Shown here: one piece after another, positions 1-10,647 of the stretch | Numbering within the stretch: the stretch's first letter is position 1 | Layout: the number at the start of each line of letters is the position of its first letter | Source of the DNA: Adiantum capillus-veneris | Taxonomy: Eukaryota; Streptophyta; Polypodiopsida; Polypodiales; Pteridaceae | DNA: 64,000 nt | Direction of reading: 5' to 3' | NCBI GenBank assembly: GCA_014529385.2 | Contig: CM043942.1 | Span: 29,138,969 to 29,202,968 of the forward strand | The notes under the pieces: model-generated | Database searches by the model: none | What the model was told of the DNA's origin: nothing | Seen by the model: the letters and a program-made list of their open reading frames with translations, nothing else | Translations under genes and position numbers: made by a program

Positions 1-960
1 ATTTGCATTGGGAGTGACAAGGTAGTCGTGAGTAGCTTCATACCGCAGACCGTCTGTCTCAGGGGAGTGCTTAGCAGCGATGTTCATTGTCTCTTGTAAC
101 ATGCATATGTGAGCATTTGTGTTACATTGTGATGTGCCAACCAGTGAATATTCCTAATTGGGTGAGATTGCCTGGGTATGTTATCATTAGTGCATCGAGA
201 CACCCATTACAGATTAGCGCGGTCTGGGTGTGATGGCTAATTTTGCTACACCAATATATCAAGAGCTCCGATATACTGTAATTGCAGACGATTACTCTTC
301 TTTCGAGAAGGAGGGATGTCGCAAACGGCTGCCATGTCAAGCCACTGAAGACCCAACGGGTTGGGGGCTCCGAGACTCACCCGTAGATCCCGGCCGAGGG
401 GCCTAAACCCTAAGAACAGAAGTAGCATAAGAAATTTTATCGACTTGCAGAGTCTTGCCGAGTGACCCAATTTGTAAAGCGAGTTCGCACCAACTTATGG
501 GACCCCGTCCGATGGGGCCCAAGTGCCTAGGGGCATTCAATAAATAAATCAAGACCCAGACACACCCCCATAAAAGCTTGGGCAATCCACAGATGACGTT
601 GCAAGCTTGTACGACAACTTTTGCAATTACGCTGACAAGCTTTACGGACACCCGTGTTTTGCACTGATTGCTGACATAGCAACTGTACGGATCTTTGAAT
701 TTTACGTTGGGGCTTTTGGGTGAGATGCTTTTGGACCAAAAGTTTCTGGGGTTAATGCTTTTCATGGGCCTAGGGCCTTTAAATACGTGCCATGGACTTA
801 TTCTGTGGTATGCTTCCGTGTGACGTGTAGAGGATGGAGTACGGGCGTTGTTCTGAATTGAAGCAATATAAAGAAATACCGAAAGGGCGCCAGAGTTTGG
901 GGCCAGTGCTCACTTGGGGTGGAACTCTACGTCTCATGTGTCATCAAATATGATGTAGAA
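1..960. other. No supported gene; degenerate repeat-like sequence
   Basis: Open frames here are short and show no recognisable motif. A TATA-like stretch (TTTAAATA) lies near 778-785. The segment near 855-900, containing GAAAGGGCGCCAG then TTTGGGGCCA, resembles 2082-2130, so this may be part of another old LTR or leader, but boundaries are not visible. Confidence 0.3.
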
Positions 961-963
961 GTC

Positions 964-1600
964 TTAGTGTCATGAGACTGTGACAAACACTAACTTTATT
1001 TGTTGGTTTCCTTCCCTTGACTTTTGTTTAATTTTTGGGACCCTCTTTTTGAAATCACAAATGCCCGGACATTGCATTGCGAGTGTAAAACGGTCGTTGG
1101 CTAAGAGTTTCACCTGCAGGAGTCAAGGCCAGGCAACCACCAGATGGTTGAGCCGTTCGGCACTGAAATTTGACCACGTTAAAGTCTTTTAGGCCTTGCG
1201 GCAAGACTTCATAAGCTGGAGGGGGTCAGGAATTAAACCAAATGGGACAGATCGGACACATGTCAGTCGGAGAGCAATTTGCAAGTCAACACACCATCGA
1301 GAAGGCTCATTCCCGGCTTGGGGCACCCAAATAAGAAAGTGGAGGCTGCTTTTCAGTTTTGTGAGAGCATTTTGTGGTTTGAAGCTTTAATGGAAAGCTT
1401 GTCTTCTTCCCTCATCTCATGTAGCGCGATGATTTTCTCTTGTACATCTCTCTCTTCCCTTTTCGCATATGGTAATGCCCCACTAGTTGGGCTACTCAGA
1501 TGACCATGTACAATTCTGTGGGTTTTATGCGTGTTTGCCAAGGCAAGGTCCTTCTGAATAGGAACTGGATTACCTAATTGCTAATTGTCCACAAGTACGC
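964..1600 (+). repeat. LTR-like repeat, copy A
   Basis: This stretch aligns by eye with 8731-9612 at both ends: the first ~110 bases share blocks such as CTAACTTTA..TTGTTGGTTTC and GACCCTCTT.TTGAA, and the last ~130 share AATGCCCCACTAGT, TGACCA.TGTACA and ACTGGATTA. The middle is less alike. A solo or truncated LTR of one family is the likely explanation. Orientation is given relative to copy B and is arbitrary; no target duplication was found. Confidence 0.45.
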
Positions 1601-2282
1601 CCAGTTCCATCGTGAAAAATTGCAAAAATAGAGAGTTTTTTCGCGTGAGAACTTGTTCAAATCAAAGGGGAAATGTCCCATTGCGTGTGAGAGCTCCCTA
1701 GACACGTGAAGATGTGTTTGCTCCACTCAAAACGATCCAAAACAAAGAATTACAGCCTGCTTTTTTTAATTGCAGGTTTAGGGTCTCACACCTAAACTGC
1801 AAGATAACACAAAGGAAGCCTCAGGGAAACCTTGGGGTGGTTATACAGGGGTTTGGGCACTTGACAATGACCAAAACAAGAAATTACATCATGCTGGAAT
1901 TGACCTACAGCTCACCGGACAGCTTCGAAAATGCAACTCCCAGATGTGTACTTTTGACCTAGAGGGGTTTTGTGCTGCTATGTTGCCGAAATTGGGTCGA
2001 AAACCTGCAATTTCAGACCTTGATAGATTTGAACAGCTTGGTGAGAGATAGATGAAAGTGTTTGGGTCGTTTGTTTGCAATTGAATAGAGAAATATTGAA
2101 AGGGGCGCCTGTCTTTGGGGCCAACAGGGTGTCATTGTCTCCTTGGGAGCACTCTAGCTACCCAATCATGGATTGTTTTGAATTGGTGAATTCTTGTTGT
2201 GGGTTCATTTGTGAAGTTTCTGTTTTCCATGAAGTGGAGGGAAATTTAGAGGACATAGTTTTGGGTGAAAGCTAAAGTTCTA
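1601..2282. other. No supported gene; possible retroelement leader
   Basis: No convincing coding sequence. The segment near 2082-2130 resembles 855-900 and immediately precedes a gypsy gag-protease relic, so it may be that element's LTR end or leader. No primer-binding site is clear. Confidence 0.3.
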
Positions 2283-3140
2283 AGGACTACAATGACGCCC
2301 TTAGAATTGCTCTTAAGCAAGAAATGAAGCACAACAAAGGTAAGTTGAAGGAGAACAAGTCAAGTACCCCGTAGAACTCTTAGAATCAATAGAACGGTAA
2401 AAACCATGGTAATTCTTCTTCTTTTTCTCAATCTTCCTCTACAGCTAAAGCACAGACCTCTTCACCTAACACTGACAATAAAGGAAATGCTAAAACTTAG
2501 GAAACCCTTCAGTTGACACCTGATGTAAAATCTACTCAAGGAATAGTAGGAGGTTAGTTAAGTCCTTGAAGAAAGAACCTAGTATGAAAGGAAAAAGATG
2601 TTTTAAGTGTCATACTAAAGGTCACATGAAAAGAGATTATCCTACAAAAGAACCCACATCTTTTGTTAGTGTCATAATGGTGCCAAGTAATGCGTCCCAA
2701 GTTTCTCATGATCATCTAGATGAGTCTCTCATGAAGTGTTATGTGAATGGTGAGTGCATAGTGATCTTGTTTGATTGTGGTAGTATGCATGATGTGATTA
2801 GTGACTCTCTTGTAAAGAGCTCATGCTTAGTCGCTATTCCAATGGATCCCATTGCGGTTTCTGGATTTGTGTGTGGTATGCTCTCTTCCATCACGCATGA
2901 ATGTCCTAATGTGACACTTTGTGTTTAGTAGGAATGTTTTTGTCACAAGTTTGTTGTTTCTTCTCATCTGGATGTGATATGATATTTGGCATTAAGTGGT
3001 TTCGTGGGATTGATCCACAAGTTAGTTGAAAAGAGAATACGCTCACTTGTGAGGGTGCATCATCCATAATCATTTGTGGTCATAAAAGCATCCCTTACGT
3101 GTCATTAAGCTGTCACTCTCATGTTTTGAGAGGGGACTAA
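2283..3140 (+). pseudogene. Ty3/gypsy gag-protease relic
   Basis: The segment reads as the end of a gypsy Gag followed by an aspartic protease. At 2599-2640 there is a zinc-knuckle-like CFKCHTKGHMKRDY in which the last cysteine is replaced by tyrosine. About 50 codons later comes a protease-like LFDCGSMHDVIS (the usual D-S/T-G has become D-C-G), and near 2970-3010 a sequence like the gypsy protease-RT linker (IFGIKWFRGIDPQVS). Several stops and frame changes break the reading. No RT or integrase follows. The substituted knuckle cysteine and protease glycine-loop residue, plus the stops, mark it as dead. Confidence 0.65.
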
Positions 3141-4181
3141 ACACAGTCCAGTAGCATCTCTTAATACACAGTCCCATAGCTTAGAAAAGAATCAATCATT
3201 GCATGAGAAGGAACCTCTCGCTATTATTCATTCTCCTAAGCATGAGAAACATTTTGTGCATGATAGAGGTTAAATTTTTCATAAGGATTATCAGTCCTTC
3301 AAGTGGCTCCAATTTGTACCGAGTACACCTTGGAGTGACCGTCAAGTTAGATGGTTCCAGTCTTGTGAGCAATTTGGTGGTTTGATTGATTAGCACTTAC
3401 CATACAACATTAGTACCAAGCCAAGGTAATAACCGCATACGAAGTACCTCTTATCAGTAGTTCATCAACTTATTAATAAGTGACATTTTAGCCAGCAATT
3501 ACCAAATCGTGGGATTTCTTATGAGATTGCCCGATCCAGCTTTAATCCCATATTTAAGTGACCCTGGTCATTTCTAAGGCATAAATTAGTGCACGCAGCA
3601 TCTTCAACATTTTTCAGCCATCAGTCCATCACTAACTTTAGCGGCAGAATCAGCCAGCATTTTCAGATTCCAACCCTAGCTTCGTCGCCAGAAAGGTGCA
3701 GATCAGCCCAAGCGTTTTCAGTTTTCAGCCTAAGACCAGATCAACGATGGGGGCGGGGCGGGGCGCTTGGAGGGGTTTTCGGGACCTCATCTGGTGTTAG
3801 GATTCTTTCTATCTCTATCACTCATAGAACCTTCATTCACAATATTATTCTTTCTTCTCTCTTTAGTCTTTGCACATCTCTCATGAAGTAAAAGGAACTC
3901 TCTCATGAACTAAAGGAACCTTGTGTATGTACTGAGCACTCATCCTGAGTTATCACCTTAAATCACTTCCGCTGCACATTACACACCAAAAGAGAAAAGC
4001 ACAGGCAAAAGGTGCCTTATTGAGGAAGGCACGTTGTTGTAATAACAAACAATGCTTAGTAATCTGTGTTGTACCGAATAAAGAAGTATCTATAGAGGTG
4101 TTGAGCTTGGTGGTTCAAGGCCACCATCTCTCTATTGATTTGGAACACTCTAGCTCCCTACATCAGCATCTCATTCTCTAT
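3141..4181. other. No supported gene
   Basis: Short open frames only. 3730-3780 has a G-rich patch (GGGGGCGGGGCGGGGCG). T/C-rich stretches around 3790-3900 look like an LTR or leader, but no paired copy was found in the window. Confidence 0.3.
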
Positions 4182-5080
4182 TGTAAGGTGTGAGCTTTGT
4201 CCTGGAGTACTAGAAAATGCAAATTCAGCAGATTGTGTTTCTCCAACGGAAAAAGATCGGCCATTGATCAACCAAGGAAAGGATGAGCAGAGGAAAATTG
4301 GCAGCAATAGCATTCGCATCCGCATTAGTAGTTTTTGCATCAGTGGTTTTTTGCATTGTACTTTTTTATTAAAACTCAAGACAAAGCTATGGCGACATCG
4401 ACATCATTGGCACCAACAAGGTATGGCTAGAAGACAAAGACCATGAAGCAGTTGAAGATAAAGCATTGAAGAAGAGGAAGGTGCTCTTGGATTAGAGCGA
4501 AGCAGACATTTTTCAGGATTTTTTGCTCTTGGATTAGAGCGTTGTTTTTGCTCATGGATTGGAGTGTTATGTTGTTCGTCTCCTAGATCGGGGATGTATG
4601 TTGTCTGTGCTCCTGGATTGGAGTGTTGTCTTTCTTCATCAAGTTGTAGCCCAAAGCCCAAGGGGAAGAGTTTTGTCATCCTTTGTGGATCTGTCATCCT
4701 TAGTGGATATGTATTGACATCCTGTGTGGACACTATGTCATCCTTAGTGGATAAAGAGTCTTCAATGTATTCTTCCTAGTCCAAACCTCAAGGGGAGGAT
4801 TGTAAGGTGTGAGCTTTGTCCTAGAGTACTAGAGTATGAGTCAAGGAGAGAAAAGGTGGAATTATCCCACATGTATTGGTGCAAGGCTGTAGAGCTACTT
4901 AAAGGGCATTTCATGAGTAAACAAACCATTCCATGTTTGTATTACACCTCTCTTGTTAATGGTGAGCTTGTGATGGCTTAGCAACTACTTAAGATCGTGT
5001 TTATGAGTCCAAGCTAATTCATCTTGGAACCTAATTTTCTTGAGTGATAATCTAGCCTACACACACTCACTTGTGTGCAC
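4182..5080 (+). mobile_element. Deletion-derived LTR retroelement with PPT and 3' LTR
   Basis: The sequence TGTAAGGTGTGAGCTTTGTC occurs at 4182 and again at 4801. The second copy is directly preceded by a purine tract (4788-4800, CAAGGGGAGGAT), the classic polypurine tract to 3' LTR junction. The first copy keeps only ~32 bases before diverging. Between them an ATG at 4389 opens a short Gag-like start, followed by repeated motifs: GCTC.TGGATT.GAG(C/T)G about four times (4482-4625) and GTCATCCTT.GTGGAT-like units (4675-4750). There is no RT or integrase. The 3' end of the LTR is uncertain (about 5080). Confidence 0.55.
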
Positions 5081-6600
5081 AATGTTTGTCTTCATCCACC
5101 CCAGCTAGCACGATACCATTCCCATCATCTACCTCTCCTTTTCTATCATAGCAGCGGGTAATGGCTTGATACTGACTACAAGACATGAAAAATGATGAAA
5201 CACAAGCAGGGGGGATGTTTCCCAAAAAGGGAAGCATTGCCACGTGGTGCCTTCTCTACGGAGAACAGTTCTCCCCATAGGTTTCCTATTTGGGAAGCAC
5301 CGCATGGACAAAAAGTGGCCACACTGATGTTTAGGATATGAATAATGATAGTCTATAAAGGAATCTTCCAGACCTTAGGCTAATCTTTTGTTACTTTTGG
5401 GTCATCATGACTTCGGTCTATCATCTTATAATATCTCAAACTTATGAACTGTGATGTATCTATCTTCTTGAGATTGCTTTGTATCGCAGGATTAAGTATT
5501 TCTACGTTGTTTAAGTTTTTTCTGCAACTTCATAACTTTTTAAGATTTTTGCTTATTCAAGATGCTATTCTTAAAGTTTTCTTTGTACATTCTCCCCGTT
5601 CGTTTATGATGACATGGTATTTTTGTTTTCCCCCTCTCCAAATTGCTGTATCCCATATCCATATCTGCATGATCATCTGAATCTGTATTGCAGCTTCCCA
5701 CAACTAGTTTTACTATTCTAGTTCTTTCACTTTGTCCTGTAGCAGATTTTGCAGCGCACAATCTTCACCATCAGAAATTGAGTGATGCTAAAAGTTGTCA
5801 GTGGACAATGAGGAAGGGTTTTTTGGTGAGCAACTAAGGAGTTTCCTGACGGAATAGTAAGGGTATCTGTCTTAGCTGATGACCAGAATAATGGCCTCAA
5901 GGCTAAAGAATATTCTATGACCCATAGGTTTTGGGCGAAGTGTCTGTTATGTTCATTTGGATCAATACCTATCACTTCCGTTTAAGTAATCTTACCTTTT
6001 GTGCATATAGAATACATGACAGCTTCTCCATTCTCTGATAATCTCTGAATTCAGGTGCTAAAGCAGTCACTATAAAAGCTTATAAAATGTACAGAAGCTT
6101 CTGGATTCAGGCATCGTGAAGTCAATCATAGCAACAAACCCCTTTCCACTCAGTCTCATATCCTCATCTGCAAAGGGATGGTTAACACTTTAGGAATACA
6201 GGCTGTTTGAATGTGAAACTGCTTCTGGATTTATGTATTGTGAAGTCAGTAAACTTACCAATCCCTTGCTCTATTCACTCAGTCTCATATCCTCTTTTGC
6301 AACTGAGGTATGGGTCAGTGATTTAAAACTAAGCTATCCCATGAAACAAGCAGGCTATGGGAATAGACCTTATTGCATAGGTGCAGGCAGGGCTATCGTG
6401 TTCTTGAGGTCTGCATTGAAATATCTTTGTTACCGTGTTTATTCTGAGAAACGTAAAATAAAATATCTAGTAAATTCTATATTTGCTCTTCATCAAACAT
6501 TTCTTAGTAAGAGTAGGTCTTTTTTTTCTCAAGATAAAAATTTGTTATCAATTTCAGAGCCTTTTTGTGAAGAGAGTATGACTTCTCATTCTTGTGGACA
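5081..6600. other. Upstream flank of ATE1; no exon recognised
   Basis: The ATE1 promoter and first exon are expected somewhere upstream of 6602. I searched for the conserved N-terminal CGYC motif and did not find it here. Apart from a 124-bp duplication at 6097-6300, nothing definite is visible. Confidence 0.3.
6097..6300. repeat. Imperfect 124-bp tandem duplication
   Basis: A unit beginning GCTTCTGGATT starts at 6097 and again at 6221. Both continue through TCGTGAAGTCA-like and CACTCAGTCTCATATCCTC blocks. The copies are clearly diverged. It lies just upstream of the first ATE1 exon found. Confidence 0.6.
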
Positions 6601-6601
6601 G

Positions 6602-6640
6602 GGCTGTGGGCTCATTCTTTATCTGTTTATGACTATCAAG
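6602..6640 (+). CDS. ATE1: ATE1 exon encoding [12 protein letters not shown]
   Basis: A pyrimidine-rich acceptor (ending CAG at 6599-6601) leads into codons for [12 protein letters not shown] plus one extra base, then a GT donor at 6641. The next exon completes the split codon as Asp. An in-frame TGA at 6568-6570 rules out a much longer exon in this frame. The acceptor choice is an inference. Confidence 0.7.
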
Positions 6641-6917
6641 GTCAGTTCCTGTGTTTCTCGGATAGCATTCTTTGAAGTTTCACAGTATCATTTGTAATTT
6701 TTTCATGTCTTTTAATCCAGACTTATTGGATCGTGGTTGGAGAAGATCAGGCATGTTCCTATATAAGCCTGAAATGAATAAAACTTGCTGTCCAGCATAT
6801 ACAATCAGGCTCAAAGCGGATTCCTTCTGCCCGTCCAAGGAACAAAATCGTGTCATGCACCGAATGCAAAGGTTTGGGAAACTGTGTGCATACATGCGCG
6901 CACCTGTGCGCGGTTGT

Positions 6918-7008
<91 letters not shown>

Positions 7009-7600
7009 TAACATCCTTGTCGAGGCCAAAGCTGGCCTATAGGACAAATCAGCTATATCTATGATTACAATCCACTTTGGGTATCATCAAAAAAGAAAAG
7101 TGCATGTGCCAACTAACCTGAAGGCTCTCTTGACTCGTGAGAATTAGATATTACAAATGATAGAATCACCATGTGCATAATGTGACTAGTTGTGTGCATG
7201 TGTCAAGTCCATGTCTTTGACAAGGGGGGTGTGGTCTTGATTTCTCTGATAATAGCTTTTCCTCCTCTGTAAACTGACCATTTTCCTTGTTTCCTTGCTT
7301 CTCTAACTTTGGCCAATTCACTGGCTCTATTCTTTAGTTGTAGGGGTGTCAACTCATCTGAAATCCACACTGATGTACCTTGTAATGACCTGGTCTGTCT
7401 CATAAGTTTAATTTTATCACATATGTCATAATATCGAACTCTGGCCTGTTTCCCTTTAATTTGAATGTCGATTGGGTCAATTATGTCTACATCCACGATG
7501 CATCCTTCTAGCTGTTCGTCGGGGTTTGTACCCATTGACCAACCTTCTGGTAAGCCCCCAATTCTGATGACTCTCTCCAAGCTTTTCACTCTTTCATTCT

Positions 7601-7671
<71 letters not shown>

Positions 7672-10385
7672 ACCACCACAATGGCTGCCTCACACTTTGC
7701 TATGGAGACTTGACTTTCCACATTTGGCATCCTCACTAGTGCCTCCTCCTTTTCCGCCTACACCCACTAATGCTTCAACGCCACCACCCTCTGCCGCCCA
7801 CCTCTCTCTACATGTTGCCCCTTCATCCACACAACCTCTTTTGTGTGCCCCAGCACGTCCTCATGTTCCTCGATCCTTCATAGCTAGTGCTCCAGTAGCT
7901 TGGTACTTCACACGGGTCGAGCGCGGTGGTGATGACACAGGTCCTTTATTGGTAAGATTGTCCATTTTGCGGCATGCGTAGAGCGCATGCTCTCTACTAG
8001 GTAGCGGCTAGAGTTTCATGCTCTCCTTCTGCCTACCTTTTACTGGCATGGTGACTTGGACAGAGGCTTCTGTTATCGGAGTTGCTCTTTGCCACATTTT
8101 GTAGGCTATCCACACTTTGGTGGGCTGCATTTCATCATGCATTGCCAGCGACAACCTTGCACATGGTATGGGGCCCATACAATGGCTATATGTAGAGGAC
8201 AGCTATTGCTGCTGTTGGTTCTTTCTATGGACCATACTACACCGATTCCAGACACCATGCGAGTATGGTCGGAGTGTGCAATTGTTACCACACTGCAATG
8301 CTCTCCAAACTGCTACGGGTCTTGGTTTAGAATTGCTCGCTCCTTTGTCGTGGATAGCTCCTCCGATCTCTACCGCATTATGAGGATGCCCTTCCTTTAG
8401 CTCTTGTTTCATAGCTTCAGCCAGGGATCAAGAGTGCTTGGTATTGATTTTAGTCGTATAGCCATTGACACGGTTGATGTATGCCTGAGGTTTTAGGTTC
8501 ATCATTGTTTGTCACATGGATTTACATATTGTTACTTGGAATGCCAATGGATTGCATCACACTAGCATCAATGGTACGAGACAGGATTTGCTTCGCAGAG
8601 ATTTGGGCTCTCATGTAGAGTGAGACGTCGACATACTTCTTGTGCAGGAGCACAACCTATGTATGGACGGTTACTGTCGATATTGTAAGTTGTTACTTGG
8701 GGATTCTGTCACGGGGACGTGGCAACTGTTAACTATGTCACGAGGACGTGGCAACTGCTAACTTTAGTTGTTGGTTTCTTTCCAATGGGTTTTGTTTTAT
8801 TTTGAGACCCTCTTCTTGAAGTAGCAAACGGTCGGACATTGTATGGCCAAAGTGAACGGTAGTGTCTCCCACAGATGGGTAGTGGTCGGCACTGGAATTC
8901 GTATGGTAAGAGGATGTCTAGGCTCAGAGCAAGATCATATAGGTCCCCCCGTCGCACTTAGCAAGTTGGTGGAGTCAATAAAGGCCTAAAGTCAAGGTGT
9001 GACTGCCAACAGAAAGTATCCGACAGTTGGGCCACATTGCACTTTTGGATGCGGTCCCAATGAGGATAGATGGTCAGATGACCATAGGGACCCCAATGGA
9101 ATCATTTCCTAAAATTTAGGGAACTGCTATTTTGGGCCATGAAATGTGTTCGCGTCATTACCTCCGGTATGACTAGGGGAACATTTTATAACTCTGCCGC
9201 GAAGTCAACTGGGCGACCAGTCGGGAGATTTTTAAGTGGTGAACCCGAAACTGGAAAATGCTTGTAAATGCGCCAAGTGGCACACTCTGGTGCACTTTCC
9301 TCATGCAAGAAGAGTTGGCGCTGAATTTTAAGCTGAGAGGAGTCTCATTCACTCTCTGTCATCACAGGTTAAGAGCTATGGAGTGCTTCCTTTCCCCCTT
9401 ATGTACAGTGCGGTGCGAGGAGTGATTCCCTGCACGCTACGCACTGCTCTATCTCCCCCCTACATGCAGTATGTTATGCCCCACTAGTGGGCTTTTCATT
9501 TGACCAATGTACAGTTATGTGGGTTCATGCGCGATTGCCGAGGCAAGAGCCTCTTGCACAGGTACTGGATTAGCTAGCGGCTAATCCCCTGCAGCTAGCG
9601 GCTAATCCGCACCCTATAGTCGGTCAAGAATATCATCAATCCTTGGGATAGGAAACCTGTTCTTGATGGTTTTCTTATTCAACGCACAGTAGTCGATACA
9701 CATGCGCCAAGAGCCATCCTTCTTTTGCACTAGAAGCACTGGGGAGCAAAAGGGTGAAGAACTAGGTTGAATCAACCCTTTTTCTAACAGCTCCTCTACT
9801 TGGCCCATAATCTCTTTTTGATGGGCTGCACTAACCCTGTAGGAAGGCCTATTTGGTGGGCTACAACCTGGCACCAAATCTATCGCATGATCCTCAAGCC
9901 TCTCTGGCAGCAACTGAGACGGTGATGAATCAGAAAAACAATCACTAAACTCTGACCTTTCTTTATCTAACACATGTAAAATTTGATTGACAATTATCTG
10001 AAACATCACGTGCAAAAATCAAGTACGCATAGAGATGATTCTCAATTAGAGAAGTGATAGCCGAAGCTGATACAATAGGGAGTCTGTCCCCTTAAGCTTT
10101 ACATCAAGGATGTGAGTTTTGCCCCTAAGCGGAAGGGCGATCCTTTTGTTGAAGACATCTAGCACTCCATGTCCAGGGATTCCCAATAGCGCATCGCACC
10201 CTTCCAGTGGCATGATATAAAATTCCTTAATGTCCACATATGACTCAATACGCAGAGTAACTTTCCAATGATAGGAGTAACACACTCATATGGCCAGGAC
10301 ATCCCAACCCTGCCTTTGCTGTGTACCCCATCTCTTTAGCTTTGATGCCCAACTTGATGGCCAACTCTACAGTATACAACCACTT

Positions 10386-10459
<74 letters not shown>

Positions 10460-10559
10460 AGAAGAAGAAGGAGAGAATTTTAATGTCGTAGGAAACTATC
10501 CCAAGTGACCTTAAAGATCTATCCGACGAGGAGAGTTGAACTCAAGACCTGTTATGTGT

Positions 10560-10647
<88 letters not shown>

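Noticed and set aside
3740-3780. CpG-island-like promoter or G-quadruplex at the G-rich patch
   Set aside because: Only ~30 bp long and surrounded by repeat debris; no gene start follows.
6850-7050. Frames with SLSLSL, ERERER or HTHTHT runs here and at many other places
   Set aside because: They are translations of (GA)n, (CT)n, (GT)n and (AC)n microsatellites, not proteins.
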